From NCBI GenBank assembly GCA_037157565.1, contig JAZHRO010000003.1:71984501-72048500 (forward strand): a stretch of 64,000 nucleotides of DNA, given 5' to 3'. The DNA is from Thalassia testudinum (lineage: Eukaryota; Streptophyta; Magnoliopsida; Alismatales; Hydrocharitaceae). A program made the position numbers and the translations under genes. Positions 22,397 to 32,934 of the stretch are shown one piece after another (positions within the stretch are counted from its first letter, which is position 1; each line of letters starts with the position of its first letter). Under the pieces are notes generated by a model. The model was given only the letters and a program-made list of their open reading frames with translations, had not been told where the DNA came from and searched no databases.

Positions 22397-22754
22397 AGGG
22401 GCGAGAAAGAATCTCCCAAAATGGCTGTTTGGCAAGACGACGACACATGGTTGTAGGTTGGATGGAGGAGGTGAAAAGCTAGATGACGGGGGTGAGATGC
22501 AGGAGGACGCTGGGTAGAGAAATGCTTCAACAATTCTTGGAACAGGAATGAGGAGGTGGAGGTGATCTTCAATGGGAATGGAGGTGGGAGGACGGCTCCA
22601 AGGCTTCCTATGAAGGTGGTGAGATGGAGGAGGATTATTTGGTGGGGTATAGGAGCGCTACACTAGTAGGAGGCCTTTGGAGCTTCGAAGTGAGCTCTTA
22701 GGTAGCTTTAAGGGTCTTCTAGAGCTTTGGAGTTGGAAGGGAGAGAGTCATGAG

Positions 22755-22764
22755 GTTTATATAG
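22755..22764 (-). promoter_or_regulatory. TATA box of element A right (5') LTR
   Basis: Minus strand reads CTATATAAAC, identical to the box in the left LTR. Confidence 0.5.
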
Positions 22765-23525
22765 TGGTGGAGGGGATGTGTTCTACGTGCATAGGTCTTC
22801 AACAACATTTAATATGTCACTGAAGACCCACTGGGGTTCTTGCAAGAGCCTTCACTTGCCTCCTTTGGCGTGAGGTGGAGCCGCTGCAACTGGCACAATT
22901 TGGGGAGAGCGTTAGCCATTGGATCATGAGTGGATTGTTGGGATCGCAAGGAGATCGCATGTGCTCGCTGGGATTTGAATCTCGCACTCGCTAGCAAGGA
23001 TGCATCTCCACCCTCTAATCCTGATCGCGTCGCTGAGGAGCATGCGCAGATCGCACCCTCGTAAAATCTGAAGATCACACACATTGCACCTCTCCACGAT
23101 CAGACGACGGAGAGTGTGCATGGATGACTTGAATGAGTGCCTCTGATGAGGCACATCTAAGCTGGAGTGCATTTATACGTCAGTATGTGACGTCTGATCC
23201 TGCATGACTAACCTCAACTGCTCGATCAAGATTGAGCGGTCGAATTTCTTCTGGCATTGAGGCAGTTGTAGCGTATCACCGCTAGAACTCACATCCTTCG
23301 TTTATAGAGTGGGCACACTACCACTTGCCCATAGACGCTGGTTGGTTGCATGGAGATTAAGTGCTGCTATGAGCCTTGACTGTTGGATGAAGATCCAACA
23401 ATCGTGATCAGATCTTCCTTGTTGAGCTTTGAAGGAGGATGGGTGAGGTTGGGTGCTTCTCAGCTGTTGGAGTAAGATCCAATGGCTAGGATCTTTTCTT
23501 TCATTGAGACTGGGGAGGGCAGCCT

Positions 23526-23549
23526 AGATGGCATCACATGGCACCATCT
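23526..23549. promoter_or_regulatory. G-box-like palindrome, element A right LTR
   Basis: Arms AGATGG and CCATCT with a CACATG core. It corresponds to 2702-2725. Confidence 0.45.
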
Positions 23550-23919
23550 AGGCCATCCATTTTCTTCTTGTATAGAGTGCTATGGTTTTTTGATCGAAGT
23601 GATTTTTCCATTGATGGGTTGCAATCATCTTTCCGAATCCATCAATATTGTTGGATTCTTCATTCGAAGCCCGTAAAGTTGTCACACTTCTTCCTGGCCA
23701 TATAAAATGTTGGAATTAATATATAGGATGCACAAACTATCGTAAAAGCAATGCAATGATTGTTATGCAATATTTATACTTTGAAATGCAATGCTAGGCC
23801 TATGAACTATCATAAATAAGCATTTTATCATAAATTCTTGTGTGTTTATCACTATATATATAATTTCTTTTCTTATGGTTAATCTTTTCAAGTTCTTGAG
23901 GTGAAACTAATTGGGAGAA

Positions 23920-25240
23920 AATGAGAGAGAAAGGAAGAGAGGGTGGATGGCGTTGGGTGGTAGGCGGCAGCAATGTGGAAGCAGCTAGGGCTGAGAAAGG
24001 TGGTGAATGGAAGACATGGAGGTCAAGGAACTGGTGGAGAAGGGAGAAAGTCTGGTAGGAGCGTGTTGGTAGGATGGCCGATAACTTCCCAGGAAGGCCT
24101 TGGAGGAAAGCTAATGGTGATGTCTTGTGCTTCAAATGTCGATAAAGGGGGCACTTGGCTGTCATCTACAGAAACCCTCTAATCTTCCAGGCGTGCAAGG
24201 GTGAAGGACACAAACGTGACTCCCGCCCTAGGATGAAGCTGCCACATACAAAGATGGCCTCTCTGTGCCCTAGCTAGGTAACGATGAAGGAGCCCTGACT
24301 GCCACCACTACCGGTGCTTGGCAGACATTCAATTGAAGTGGAGATCCCACAATCTAAGGAGATCTCTTCTATGGAGATCATGTTGCAGGGTTCTCTGATT
24401 GGTGAGATTATGGTAGGCAAACCCTCCATCAAAAGATTTCAAAATCTAGTATGTTCCCTACAACCTCTGTCTGTGAGCTGGAAGGTTGTAATGCTGCCTC
24501 AATCTTGCTTTGTAGTCTTTGGTTTGGGGAAGATGGATGTGGAAAGGCTGATATTTCGATTGAGTTCTTTTGAAGATATTAATGTGGTCTGGAGAATAGT
24601 GTCCCCCTTCGATGGGGCTCTCCATGATCGACCTCCTCAAAGAATGGGTTCTAGGAGGGTGATTCTTGAGATCAAGGGACTGCCATTGCACTTAAGATCT
24701 AAGGGAGTTGTTGCTAAGATGGTTGCAGGCTTTACTTCCATCTGTGAAGGATATGAAGTCATGATTGGAGAAGTGGACATCCGATCACTTAGAATTGAGG
24801 CTGATGTCTTTCAGTCTGGCTCAGTTCCTGGCAGGGTTACGATCAGATGTGGGGGCTCCTCATGGCTTATTCGCTTAACAATGGCAGGACAAATGTCTGT
24901 GCATCCAGAGTAGGGGTAGGTTAATACGTCTGTGGCTAGCTCTGAGGAGATGCAACAAGATGAAAGGGTGGGCCGCATTTTACCAGATGAAGCCCCTGGG
25001 TCCAAAAAGAGCAAGGACTATCATCAGGGCCATGCAGAGGACTTGATGCATATGGAAGATGTTAGTGCTTTAGGAGGTTGCAGCCAAGTCTTAATAGCCA
25101 AAGGTGTTGGTTCTATGGATGATGCTAATGCTTTTGAGAAAGAATCAGAGGTTCCTGGTAGTAAAGAGGAGGGGAAGACAGGCATGGAAATTGTGCTCAA
25201 TAGTGACAGCAGAGCCCTCAAGGAGGTGAATCAGGTGTAG
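23920..25240 (+). pseudogene. LINE ORF1 (zinc knuckles and DUF4283-like)
   Basis: ORF1 proteins of plant L1 elements bind the element RNA. The first ATG is near 23920. A zinc-knuckle-like stretch VLCFKCR-stop-RGHLAVI at about 24119-24160 is followed by FQACKGEGHKRDS. After a shift, 24314-24913 is one open frame whose middle (QSCFVVFGLG, RRVILEIKGLPLHL) resembles a DUF4283-type nucleic-acid-binding domain. The remainder to 25240 is a variable tail. The frame is broken by stops and shifts before 24314. Placing the knuckles before the DUF4283 part matches one subgroup of plant LINEs, as far as I recall. Confidence 0.65.
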
Positions 25241-25428
25241 TTCACTGCCCCAACTAATATGAAATTTGGTAGTGGATCTAACCAGAAAAGGGGGGTGGGT
25301 CAATCGCCTTACATTCTCAGAAGGAGAAGGAAGGAGAACCTGACCCCCATCGTGGAGTAGACCATTGAAAAGTTGATCACGGTTGAGTATGTGGGCAGTT
25401 TGGCTCAAGGGGATCAACCAGGCAAGGA

Positions 25429-28400
25429 ATGGGAGTGTTAACTTGGAATGTGTGTGGGCTGCACAATAAGGTAAGAAGGGCTTCCTTGTGTAGATACCTT
25501 TCTAAATGGGAAATTGATTATGCTCTCATCCAAGAGACACATGTGAAGGAGGTGAATGGTCATGTATGGGACTTTTTTAGGCAGTCTGGACAGGTAGATG
25601 TTGTGGTGAATGGTGCAATTGGAAGGCTTGGTGGAATGGCTATTTGGTGGAGAAAATCCTATCCCATGGTAATTGAAGTCTTTGGTGATAGGCATGTGTT
25701 TACTTGCAGATGCCAATCCCCTCAAGGAGATTTGGAATGGTATGTCTCGTGCATTTATGGCCCATGTGCTGCGGCAGACAGGGTAGGCCTGCGGGATGAA
25801 TTATCTGCAGTGCATCAAGGTGTGCAGGAGGGACCTTGTCATATAGGAGGCGACTTCAATTGTCGTCTATGAAGTGATGACAAACCTGGGGGTAGGATGG
25901 ACAGTTCAATGGCTGGTTTCCAGATGGCTGTGTAGAGTCTGGGTGTCACAGAGTATCCTATCAGTGGAATTGAATTCACTTGGAGAAACAGTAGTGGACA
26001 ATCATCTAGGTTGGACAGATTCTTTGGTCGTCCAAGCCTGCTGGAGAGGCATCAATTATCGGTAGTTATGAGCCTTCATAGGCCCTTTTCTGACCACACT
26101 CCACTTCTGTGGGTCAGTGGGACGAATTCTAACATTGGGTTGTATTTCAAACTCAAGAAGTCCTGGTTTAGGGAGGAGGGCTTTGTGGAGATGGTAACTC
26201 ATTAGTGGCAGAACAACGCAGTGCAAGGATCTGCCACACAACAGCTGGCTTCAAGGCTGACATTTCTACGCTCCATGTTGAAAGAATATGGACAGGTAGT
26301 GGAACTGATTAGGGAACAAAAGAGGGTGGAGGCATTGGCAGTGATTAGAGAGCTGGACTTGAAGGAGTGCAGGCAGCCTTTGAGTCCTTAAGAACAGCAG
26401 CAAAGACAGTAGATGCAGTCAGTAGTTGGGGAGGAAGATTTGAAAAAAGAAGAGGACTAGCGTGAAAGATCTAGACAACTATGGCTCAAAGAAGGTGATG
26501 CTAACACGAAGTTTTTTCATCTAGCAGCCAGTGCTAGGAGAAGGTTCAATCTAATCTCATCAATTAAAGTGGGTGAGAGAACTATTACTTCTATTAACGA
26601 AACCATAAGTGAAGCTGGTAAGTATTTCAAAGAACTTGCCAAGGCTACACCAAGGGGTTCTTGGAGGATGGAATCGGCTAATTTCCCAAGTGTCAATTGT
26701 GATTAGAGGGCCATGCTAGTTGCTCCTATTTCTAAACAAGAAACATTGAAAGGAATTAAAGACTTAAATAATGAGGGGGCTCCTAGACCGGATGGGATTC
26801 AGGTATTCTTCTACAGAGAAATGTGGAGTGTTGTCAAAATGGATGTAATGAATGTTACTCATGAATTTGAATTGGGCAACTCTAGGTTTGACAGATTGAA
26901 TAAGCCCTATTTGTTCCTATTACCAAATGAATCAAGTGTAGAGAATTTCTCTGATCATAGACACATTGCCTTATCAAATTCTATTTATCGTATTATCAGT
27001 AAGATTATAGCCAACAGATTGAGGGAGGTACTAATGGTTTTGATAATGCCAGTCTAGTCTGCCTTTCTTCCTGGGAGGTCACTATAGGAATCCTTCATTA
27101 TGGCGCAAGAGAGGGTAATGGGATGGCACAAGCGAAAGACCAAGGCCTTTCTATGGAAAGTTGATTTCTCCAAGGCTTATGATTCAGTCTCCTGGCCGTA
27201 CCTGTGGGAAATCCTCAAAAGGAGAAAATTTCCACCTCAGTTGATACAGTGGGTAAAGAGGTGTATCACGACTACCTCCTTTTGCCCATTGCAAAATGGG
27301 AAACCATGTCAAACATGGATCCAACCTCAATGTGGGGTTAGGCAAGGGTGCCCACTTGCCTCTTTGATATTTAATCTTGCAATGGATACATTGGTAAGAT
27401 ATGCATGCAAACTAGCAGCGGATGGACTAATAAGGGGGTATTCAATATCTAATAACAGGGCCTCAACTCCCACTCTCCAATATGCAGATGACACTATTTT
27501 TTTTTTTTGGAAGGGGGGAAGAGAGAAGCATAAGTGTTATTTTATTTAGTAAAGATTCTTGGTGAGGTTTCTGGTCTTAGACTTAATGGAAACAAATCTT
27601 CCTTGGTCTATTTTGGTATGAATGGAATGATCCAGAATGACATTTCTACCATCTTGGGCATGCCTGTGGTCACATTGCCTATCAAATATCTGGGGTTGCC
27701 TCTGAAGTGCACTAAACTAAGGAAAGTAGACTGGTCCATACTATATGAGAAGGTGGCTATGAAATTAGAGGGTTGGAGTAGTCGCTACCTATCAAAAGGT
27801 GGGAGGTATATTTTACTAAACTCGGTCATTACATCGATTCCAGTTTTCTTCTTTCCTATTCTCACAGTCCCAAAATCAATTCGGAAAAAACTTGATGTGA
27901 TGAGCAAAAGATTCTTCTGAAAAGGGGCCTCTCACCAAGGGGCTTCCCTCCAACCAATAAAATGGGATTCGATCTATAGGCCAAAAAAGATTGGTGGCAT
28001 GTGTATTAGATCCCTCAAAGATTTTAATGATGGTCTGTTGTTGAAGTGGGCTGTTCAACTGCTGCAACGGGAAAGAAAATGTGGACAGAGATCGTTCAGG
28101 ATAGCTATGGGGCTGCCAATGATGAGAAGAACCACCTAAATCCCCACAAACCCTCTCCTTTTTGGTGTTCTGTGATGCATGCCTTGGCAGATAATTGGAA
28201 TTTGTTCAAATCTATTTTAGGTGATGGGAAAGGCTTTAAATTCTGGCTGGAGAATTGGTTGCGTGGGGGGGTGATTAAAGATAGGTACCCCCTTGATTTT
28301 GCAGCTACTTCTGATATGAATGTTGTGGTTTCTGATTATTGGGACGTGGCTTCTGAAAAGTAGTCTTTAAGCAATGCAATGTGGAAAAACCATGAAACAA

Positions 28401-28940
28401 GAACACGAGCAATGCAAGAACTTGCTGCCTTCAAACCCACACCTGATTAATATGACACATACAAGTGGGAGGGTAAGTTTTCTTCAGCAGTTGCATAGGA
28501 CAAGCTGGTTAACTCATCCAGGATGGCAGAAGTTGATGAGGTGGGAAAAAAGTTAGGGAAATTGAAGGTACCACTGAAGGTACAAATTCTTTTGTGGTTA
28601 TGCAGAAGGGATGGTCTGATTACTAGTGATCTGAGGCACAGGAGAATTGGAACTCCTACCCAAGTTTGCCATTTATGTGGGATGAATAACGATTCCAACA
28701 CTCATATTTTTTCTTCGTGTGTGATCATAGATTATGTCTAGAGGAGGGTTTGTAGAGACTCTCTTCTCACGTGGGAGAATCTCTGAGTTCTCTTGTGAGG
28801 GTGAATAAGACATGTTTGTCTACGGTGGCTATTTTATGGTCTATTTGGAGGGCTAGGAATGAGTGTGCTTTTCAGGAGAGTCCAATGAATGTGGATAAGA
28901 TTGTCAATAGCTGCTGGAATCTCATACATCAATGAGGTTC
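25429..28940 (+). pseudogene. LINE ORF2 (endonuclease-reverse transcriptase)
   Basis: ORF2 nicks target DNA and copies the LINE RNA. The first 148 residues are an APE-type endonuclease: TWNVCGL, LIQETH and GGDFN carry the conserved Asn, Glu and Asp-Asn residues, and FSDHTPL (about 26082) is the late SDH motif. RT motifs follow: a decayed PDGIQ stretch (26790), DFSKAYDSV (27163), GVRQGCPLASLIFN (27335), YADDTIFF (27481) and YLGLPL (27690). A C-terminal zf-RVT finger is seen at about 28660-28720 (CHLCGMNNDSNTHIF). At least six stops or frameshifts separate the pieces. Catalytic residues are present but the gene is dead. Confidence 0.88.
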
Positions 28941-29034
28941 GACCATGTAATTGTTTCATTATTTTTTATTAATAAAAGCCCTCCTGGTTTGCTATCGATG
29001 ATTCGATAGCATTCCTTTCCTTCTCAAAAAAAAA

Positions 29035-29240
29035 GTACATACTTCTTTGTTTGACCCATCTTTGTTACTTTCTTTCTTGATTGATGAAAGAAGGATGTCA
29101 AAGGGGAAGGAATAATAGTTACTTTAGTGATCAATCAAATGAAAAGAATCATAAAAACCTGAAGATGAAGAAAAATATAATATATAAAATAATAAGCAAT
29201 CTAGTGATGACTTCCAACTTCTTACACAATTGGTGTCTAA
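29035..29240. other. Spacer between LINE and element E
   Basis: AT-rich, no feature recognised. The left edge of element E's LTR was set by alignment with the LTR of element F. Confidence 0.4.
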
Positions 29241-29685
29241 TGTTGACACAATTATTGAGGTTAAAATGCCAATTCATGCATGTTCTTAGGCCTAGATTTG
29301 CATTTCTTATTATAAATATTGCATGGCATGTATCATTCTGCATTTAGAGTAGTTGTGTATATTTTAGGTTAATTGCATCCTCTTCATGGCCAAGAGGGAA
29401 GGAGATTTATTTCAAGACCTTAGATTGATGATCCGAATGTACGAAACTAATCAGAACGATGATTGGAGTCCAATGCCTCCAATATCCTCTTGATTGGCAT
29501 CTTGTAGCACCTTAGGCAGTCTGAAGATCAATGACCAGGGGGCAATGCGACATCCTTGCAGGCTTCAGATGAAAAATCTGACCATACGGATGGATCCGAA
29601 GTGACAATCGTAGTTCGGCCATCTGGAAATCATCTTGATCCTAGCACGGTGGCATCCTCTGCAACAAAAAGAAGATGGATGGCCC

Positions 29686-29709
29686 AGATGGTGCCACGTG
29701 GTGCCATCT
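29686..29709. promoter_or_regulatory. G-box palindrome in element E LTR
   Basis: Arms AGATGG and CCATCT around CCACGTGG, spaced TG/TG. CACGTG is the classical plant G-box bound by bZIP and bHLH factors. It lies about 450 bases upstream of the TATA box. Confidence 0.55.
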
Positions 29710-29852
29710 CAACCACCTAACACCAGCTAGCAACAACCAGATGGCACCCCCTCATCATTTTCACCTTCGAATCCTAAGCATTGGATCATCATTCAACGGT
29801 TAGGAAATCTCCACGCTGTTACTGCCAAGACCCTCCTTCTCAACATAAGTGC

Positions 29853-29907
29853 TGGCATAGAACAGTGGTGGAGTGCGTTCCCATAGGTGGGGCGCAGGTT
29901 CGAATCC
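29853..29907 (+). promoter_or_regulatory. tRNA-like pol III boxes in element E LTR
   Basis: TGGCATAGAACAGTGG (29853-29868) resembles box A. GGTTCGAATCC (29897-29907) is a perfect box B, about 30 bases away. A related but diverged copy sits at the same relative place in both LTRs of element F. A full tRNA cloverleaf could not be drawn by eye, so this is not called a tRNA gene. Confidence 0.5.
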
Positions 29908-30136
29908 CCATAGCACCCACCAAATTGAGGATTGGAGTGCAAAAGCAACGCACACAGCGTAGTGCAGTGCATGTCAGTGCATGTACATGCGACACAGCTC
30001 GAGGGGCATACGCACGTGATGGGCATGCCAGTAGGGGAAGGGCTGGTGTGGATCTTCAGCGACAGTTGGGTGAATCCTCAGTGACTATTGTAGCTGTCAC
30101 TAATGCCCTACGCACGAATTCCTCTTCTTCCATCCA

Positions 30137-30146
30137 CTATAAAAGG
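30137..30146 (+). promoter_or_regulatory. TATA box of element E 5' LTR
   Basis: CTATAAAAGG. The same box lies at 32628-32637 in element F's 5' LTR; F's 3' LTR has a decayed version near 61429. Confidence 0.65.
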
Positions 30147-30849
30147 ACCTACCCACCTCCATTCTTGATCATCTCTTCCTTTCTTCTCCTCACCACCTCC
30201 AAGGCTCTAGAGAGAGCTTGTCCAAGCCTTGGATGCTCCAGTTGAGTAGAATCAAATATTTTCCCACCTCTCATCTCCATTTGTGGAGCATCCCACAGCC
30301 ATCCTCTCACCTCCTACAAGAAGAAGATCCACACCACGATGACATCTTGCCCTGTCGTTCTTCCTCTGCTGCCATTGTCCCTCTTTCTACTCCTCACCAC
30401 CTTCATCTGTGTGCCGTTAGAGCAAGTCATCCTCCAAGATACCATCGAGGGGGACTCTTCTCATCTCCATTTTTTTTTACTACCTTTTAGTATGGTTTTT
30501 CCACTTTCATAGCTGTACGAAACATTTGTTCATCAATATATTGATATTTTATCTCTCTCCCTCTCTTATATTTTGCAAGCAAAGTAGTTAGATAATGTTT
30601 TCATCGATTTGATCCCTTCCTTGATAAAAATAAGAAAAAAAAATCGTAAAAGATAAAAACAACAAAAACAAATAAAAACCGAAATGTGGACTTTCTCAAA
30701 TCAAACATTTGCCTCCCCGTGTTCGACCTGGAACTCCATTTCATGTTTCGATTATAAATATTATCTAATCGATGGATTTTCTTGCGAATCGAACTACAAC
30801 GACGGGTTTTGAAACATAAATCTTTTTGCAACGAATCTTGACCGCATCA

Positions 30850-31571
30850 TTTTTGAGTCGTTGCTGGGGAGGCAACGCTCTATGGTTTTCCTTGCACTTT
30901 TCTATCTTACTAAACTTTTATATCACTTTTCTCTGATTTTACTGTGATTGCAGTTACTCTTCTGAGGTGGGCCAGAGCAATTAGATCAGAGAAAGGTGTA
31001 GATGAATGTTCAATAAGTGTACCCCACCACCCCCACCTTAGATTCCATTCCATCACTTAATAACTCAAACTCAAATCAACTTAGGTGCTTGCATAAACCC
31101 TAGGTTAGATTTTGATTGTTTGATTGTCACTTCACCTCACCTCACCCATCCGTACAAACTAAAAATACAAAAAAAAAAATTACTCTTCTCTTCTTATGGG
31201 ATTAAACTGGAAGTTACACACTTAACACCCACAACTCTCATCCTAAGGTGCATAATCACTTTGATTCTACCACATAACTAAGATCTTACCTGTGGATCCG
31301 GTACACCTTAACTTAACGCACACATAAGTGAGTAGAAATCTGATTAGGTTAAGACTTTTGTGTGCCTTAATCAAGTTGTGCAACAAGCCAATTGCTTGAA
31401 TTGTTTGGGCCGCACCACTCAAATTAAAAGTGATTCGTCATGTAGCTTGCCATAGGGTTTATTTTTAGGGTTGAACTAGGCACTCCAGTTTTTTTCTCTA
31501 ATTTTTAAAGGAAAATATCATCAACAATGCTTGCAAAACATGGAGTGTTCTCTTGAACTTGATTGAATAAA
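30850..31571 (+). other. Element E PBS and first part of leader
   Basis: Starts with the PBS (30853-30870) and continues as non-coding leader. It matches element A's leader in reverse complement. It is cut at 31571 by element F. Confidence 0.7.
30853..30870 (+). other. Element E primer-binding site (tRNA-Asp, decayed)
   Basis: TTGAGTCGTTGCTGGGGA matches 14 of 18 bases of the tRNA-Asp complement TGGCGCCGTTGCCGGGGA. It lies 3 bases past the LTR end. Confidence 0.7.
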
Positions 31572-32023
31572 TGATGTGCATGCATCTAAATAGCTAAAAA
31601 TGTCTATTAATGCATGTTCTTAGTATCACATTAGCATCATGCATTGTAAATATTGCATAACAGGCATCAACATGAATTTAGGTCAACTTGTACAAATTGT
31701 ATAGTACTTTCTTCTTTTTGGTGGCCAGGGACAAGGAGAGTTTTAATTGGGGCCTCGAACCGAAGATCCAACCTTATGGATCTGATCAGGGTGATGATAG
31801 GAGTTCAACAACTCCAAGATCACCCCAATAAGACTTCAGTAGCATCAGATATAATTCGAGGAAGGTCAGAGATCAATTAGTAAGATGGTGTCAATCCACA
31901 CTTCAGATGACAAATCTAACCGCACGGATGGGTTCAGATCAATGATCGCAGCCTAATAACGTGAAAATCAACCCAATTTGACATCCATGGCACCTTCTAC
32001 ATGTCACAGAAGATGGATAGCTG

Positions 32024-32047
32024 AGATGGCACCACGTGGCTCCATCT
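32024..32047. promoter_or_regulatory. G-box palindrome in element F 5' LTR
   Basis: Arms AGATGG and CCATCT around CCACGTGG. The corresponding segment is deleted from F's 3' LTR near 60850. Confidence 0.55.
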
Positions 32048-32236
32048 TGGTCGCCTAAACCATCCTAGCTAATACATGAGGACTCGCCATGCTTTCTCTC
32101 TCCTCAACCGTGCCATCATTTCTCAGCTGTTGGATCAAGATCGAATGGTTGTGAGCGATGGAGCCAAAGTTATCTTCTCGACAATCCACCATGATAGTGC
32201 ATTGGTCGCATTCTCGTGGCAAAAGCAAAGGTCACT

Positions 32237-32247
32237 GGTTCAAGCCC
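32237..32247 (+). promoter_or_regulatory. Box-B-like tRNA motif in element F 5' LTR
   Basis: GGTTCAAGCCC, preceded by GTGCATTGGTCGCATTCTCGTGG. The same tRNA-like stretch is at 61034-61044 (GGATCAAGCCC) in the 3' LTR. It is diverged from the copy in element E. Confidence 0.4.
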
Positions 32248-32627
32248 CACACACCGCAAAATCAGCTGACGATGCGAGTGCAGGCTCAATTGAGCAGTTG
32301 GATGGTGAGCGGGTGGTACAGATGCAGGATTTGTGGTTCACCTAGAGTACGCAGATCGCGCATGCTCTATCCGACACATAATTGCATGCATGATTTGACA
32401 TGGGCATGCGATAAGGCGCATGGCTTATAAGACGTCTGATCTCACGATCGGATGGCTAAACTTGCGAGAACGTGTGTGAGCCATTTGCACAGAGAAGAAG
32501 AAGAGGTGCGTGCGAGAAGCTTGCATGTCGCCCATGATCTAGTCTTTAGTGGTGGTTATTTGTCACTAAAGGCCCTTGCATTAATGTTTTTAACATAAAA
32601 TAACCTTTTTGCCTGAAACCTCTACAC

Positions 32628-32637
32628 CTATAAAAGG
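32628..32637 (+). promoter_or_regulatory. TATA box of element F 5' LTR
   Basis: CTATAAAAGG followed by GCC, in the same context as the box in element E. Confidence 0.6.
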
Positions 32638-32934
32638 GCCTACGCCCTCCACATTTCAATCACCCCTAACTTCACTTCTCTCCCTCTCCAAAGCTCTAAA
32701 GAAGCTGGTCCCAAACCCGAGATGCTCCTCCAGAGTCAAAATCAAAGTTTTCTCTCCCCCATTCTGGAAGTGGATCCCACGATGATGACGATGCCCTACC
32801 TCGCCCTTGATTCTTCCTGCTCCGTTCTTTGTCTTCCATCTTTGTCCTCCATCTTCCAGGCGTAGCCCCATCTGGCTAGTCCTCCAAGTAACCCTCGAGG
32901 AGGATAACATCTCTCTCCCTTCTTTATTGCTTTC

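Larger units (their letters stand above)
1352..23851 (-). mobile_element. Element A: Athila/Tat-like Ty3/gypsy relic, host of several insertions
   Basis: On the plus strand the order is left LTR (1352-3031), polypurine tract side, gag fragment, leader, PBS (4983-5000), right LTR (from 5007). This is a minus-strand element, so the right LTR is the 5' LTR. That LTR is split: 5007-5134, then 19509-19699, then 22397-23851. The pieces rejoin when compared with the intact left LTR. The interruptions are a 14.4-kb block (5135-19508) and solo LTR C. All of pol is missing; gag runs almost directly into the polypurine-tract side. No convincing target duplication was found at the outer ends (left TATGA, right CTATA). 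Boundaries are good to a few bases. Confidence 0.8.
22402..23851 (-). repeat. Element A right LTR, piece 3
   Basis: Matches the left LTR from about 1672 to its end (AATCTCC.AAAATGGCT, GGAGGTGGAGTTGATCTTC type, TGTTTATCA end). It contains the TATA box at 22755 and the decayed G-box palindrome at 23526. Confidence 0.8.
23852..29034 (+). mobile_element. L1-type LINE
   Basis: Non-LTR retrotransposon with ORF1 (zinc knuckles plus DUF4283-like domain), ORF2 (APE endonuclease, reverse transcriptase, zf-RVT finger) and a short A-rich tail (CAAAAAAAAAG, ending near 29034). It abuts the end of element A's LTR, but the exact 5' end is not defined. No clear target duplication was found. Multiple stops and frameshifts make it non-functional. 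Confidence 0.85.
29241..30849 (+). repeat. Element E 5' LTR
   Basis: Starts TGTTGACACAATT, by alignment with the start of F's LTR (shared ATGCATGTTCTTAG and AATATTGCAT), and ends CCGCATCA just before the PBS. It carries the G-box palindrome (29686), tRNA-like boxes (29853-29907), a TATA box (30137) and CCCCGTGTTCGACC (30716). Open frames inside (29781-30245, 30218-30490) are not thought to be genes. Confidence 0.75.
31572..32934 (+). repeat. Element F 5' LTR, first piece
   Basis: Matches 60434 to about 61730 of the 3' LTR (TTCTTTTTGGTGGCCAGGGACA, TCAACAACTCCAAGAT). It has the G-box palindrome at 32024, a box-B-like GGTTCAAGCCC at 32237 and a TATA box at 32628. It is cut by element G after CTTTC (32930-32934). 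Confidence 0.8.

Noticed and set aside
25438..25725. Antisense frames within the LINE (also 24458-24691, 28447-28701)
   Set aside because: Shadows of ORF1 and ORF2 on the other strand, with no independent motif.
29853..29915. Possible tRNA gene
   Set aside because: Box A and B resemble tRNA promoters, but no complete acceptor, D and anticodon arms could be drawn, and the sequence is part of a repeated LTR.
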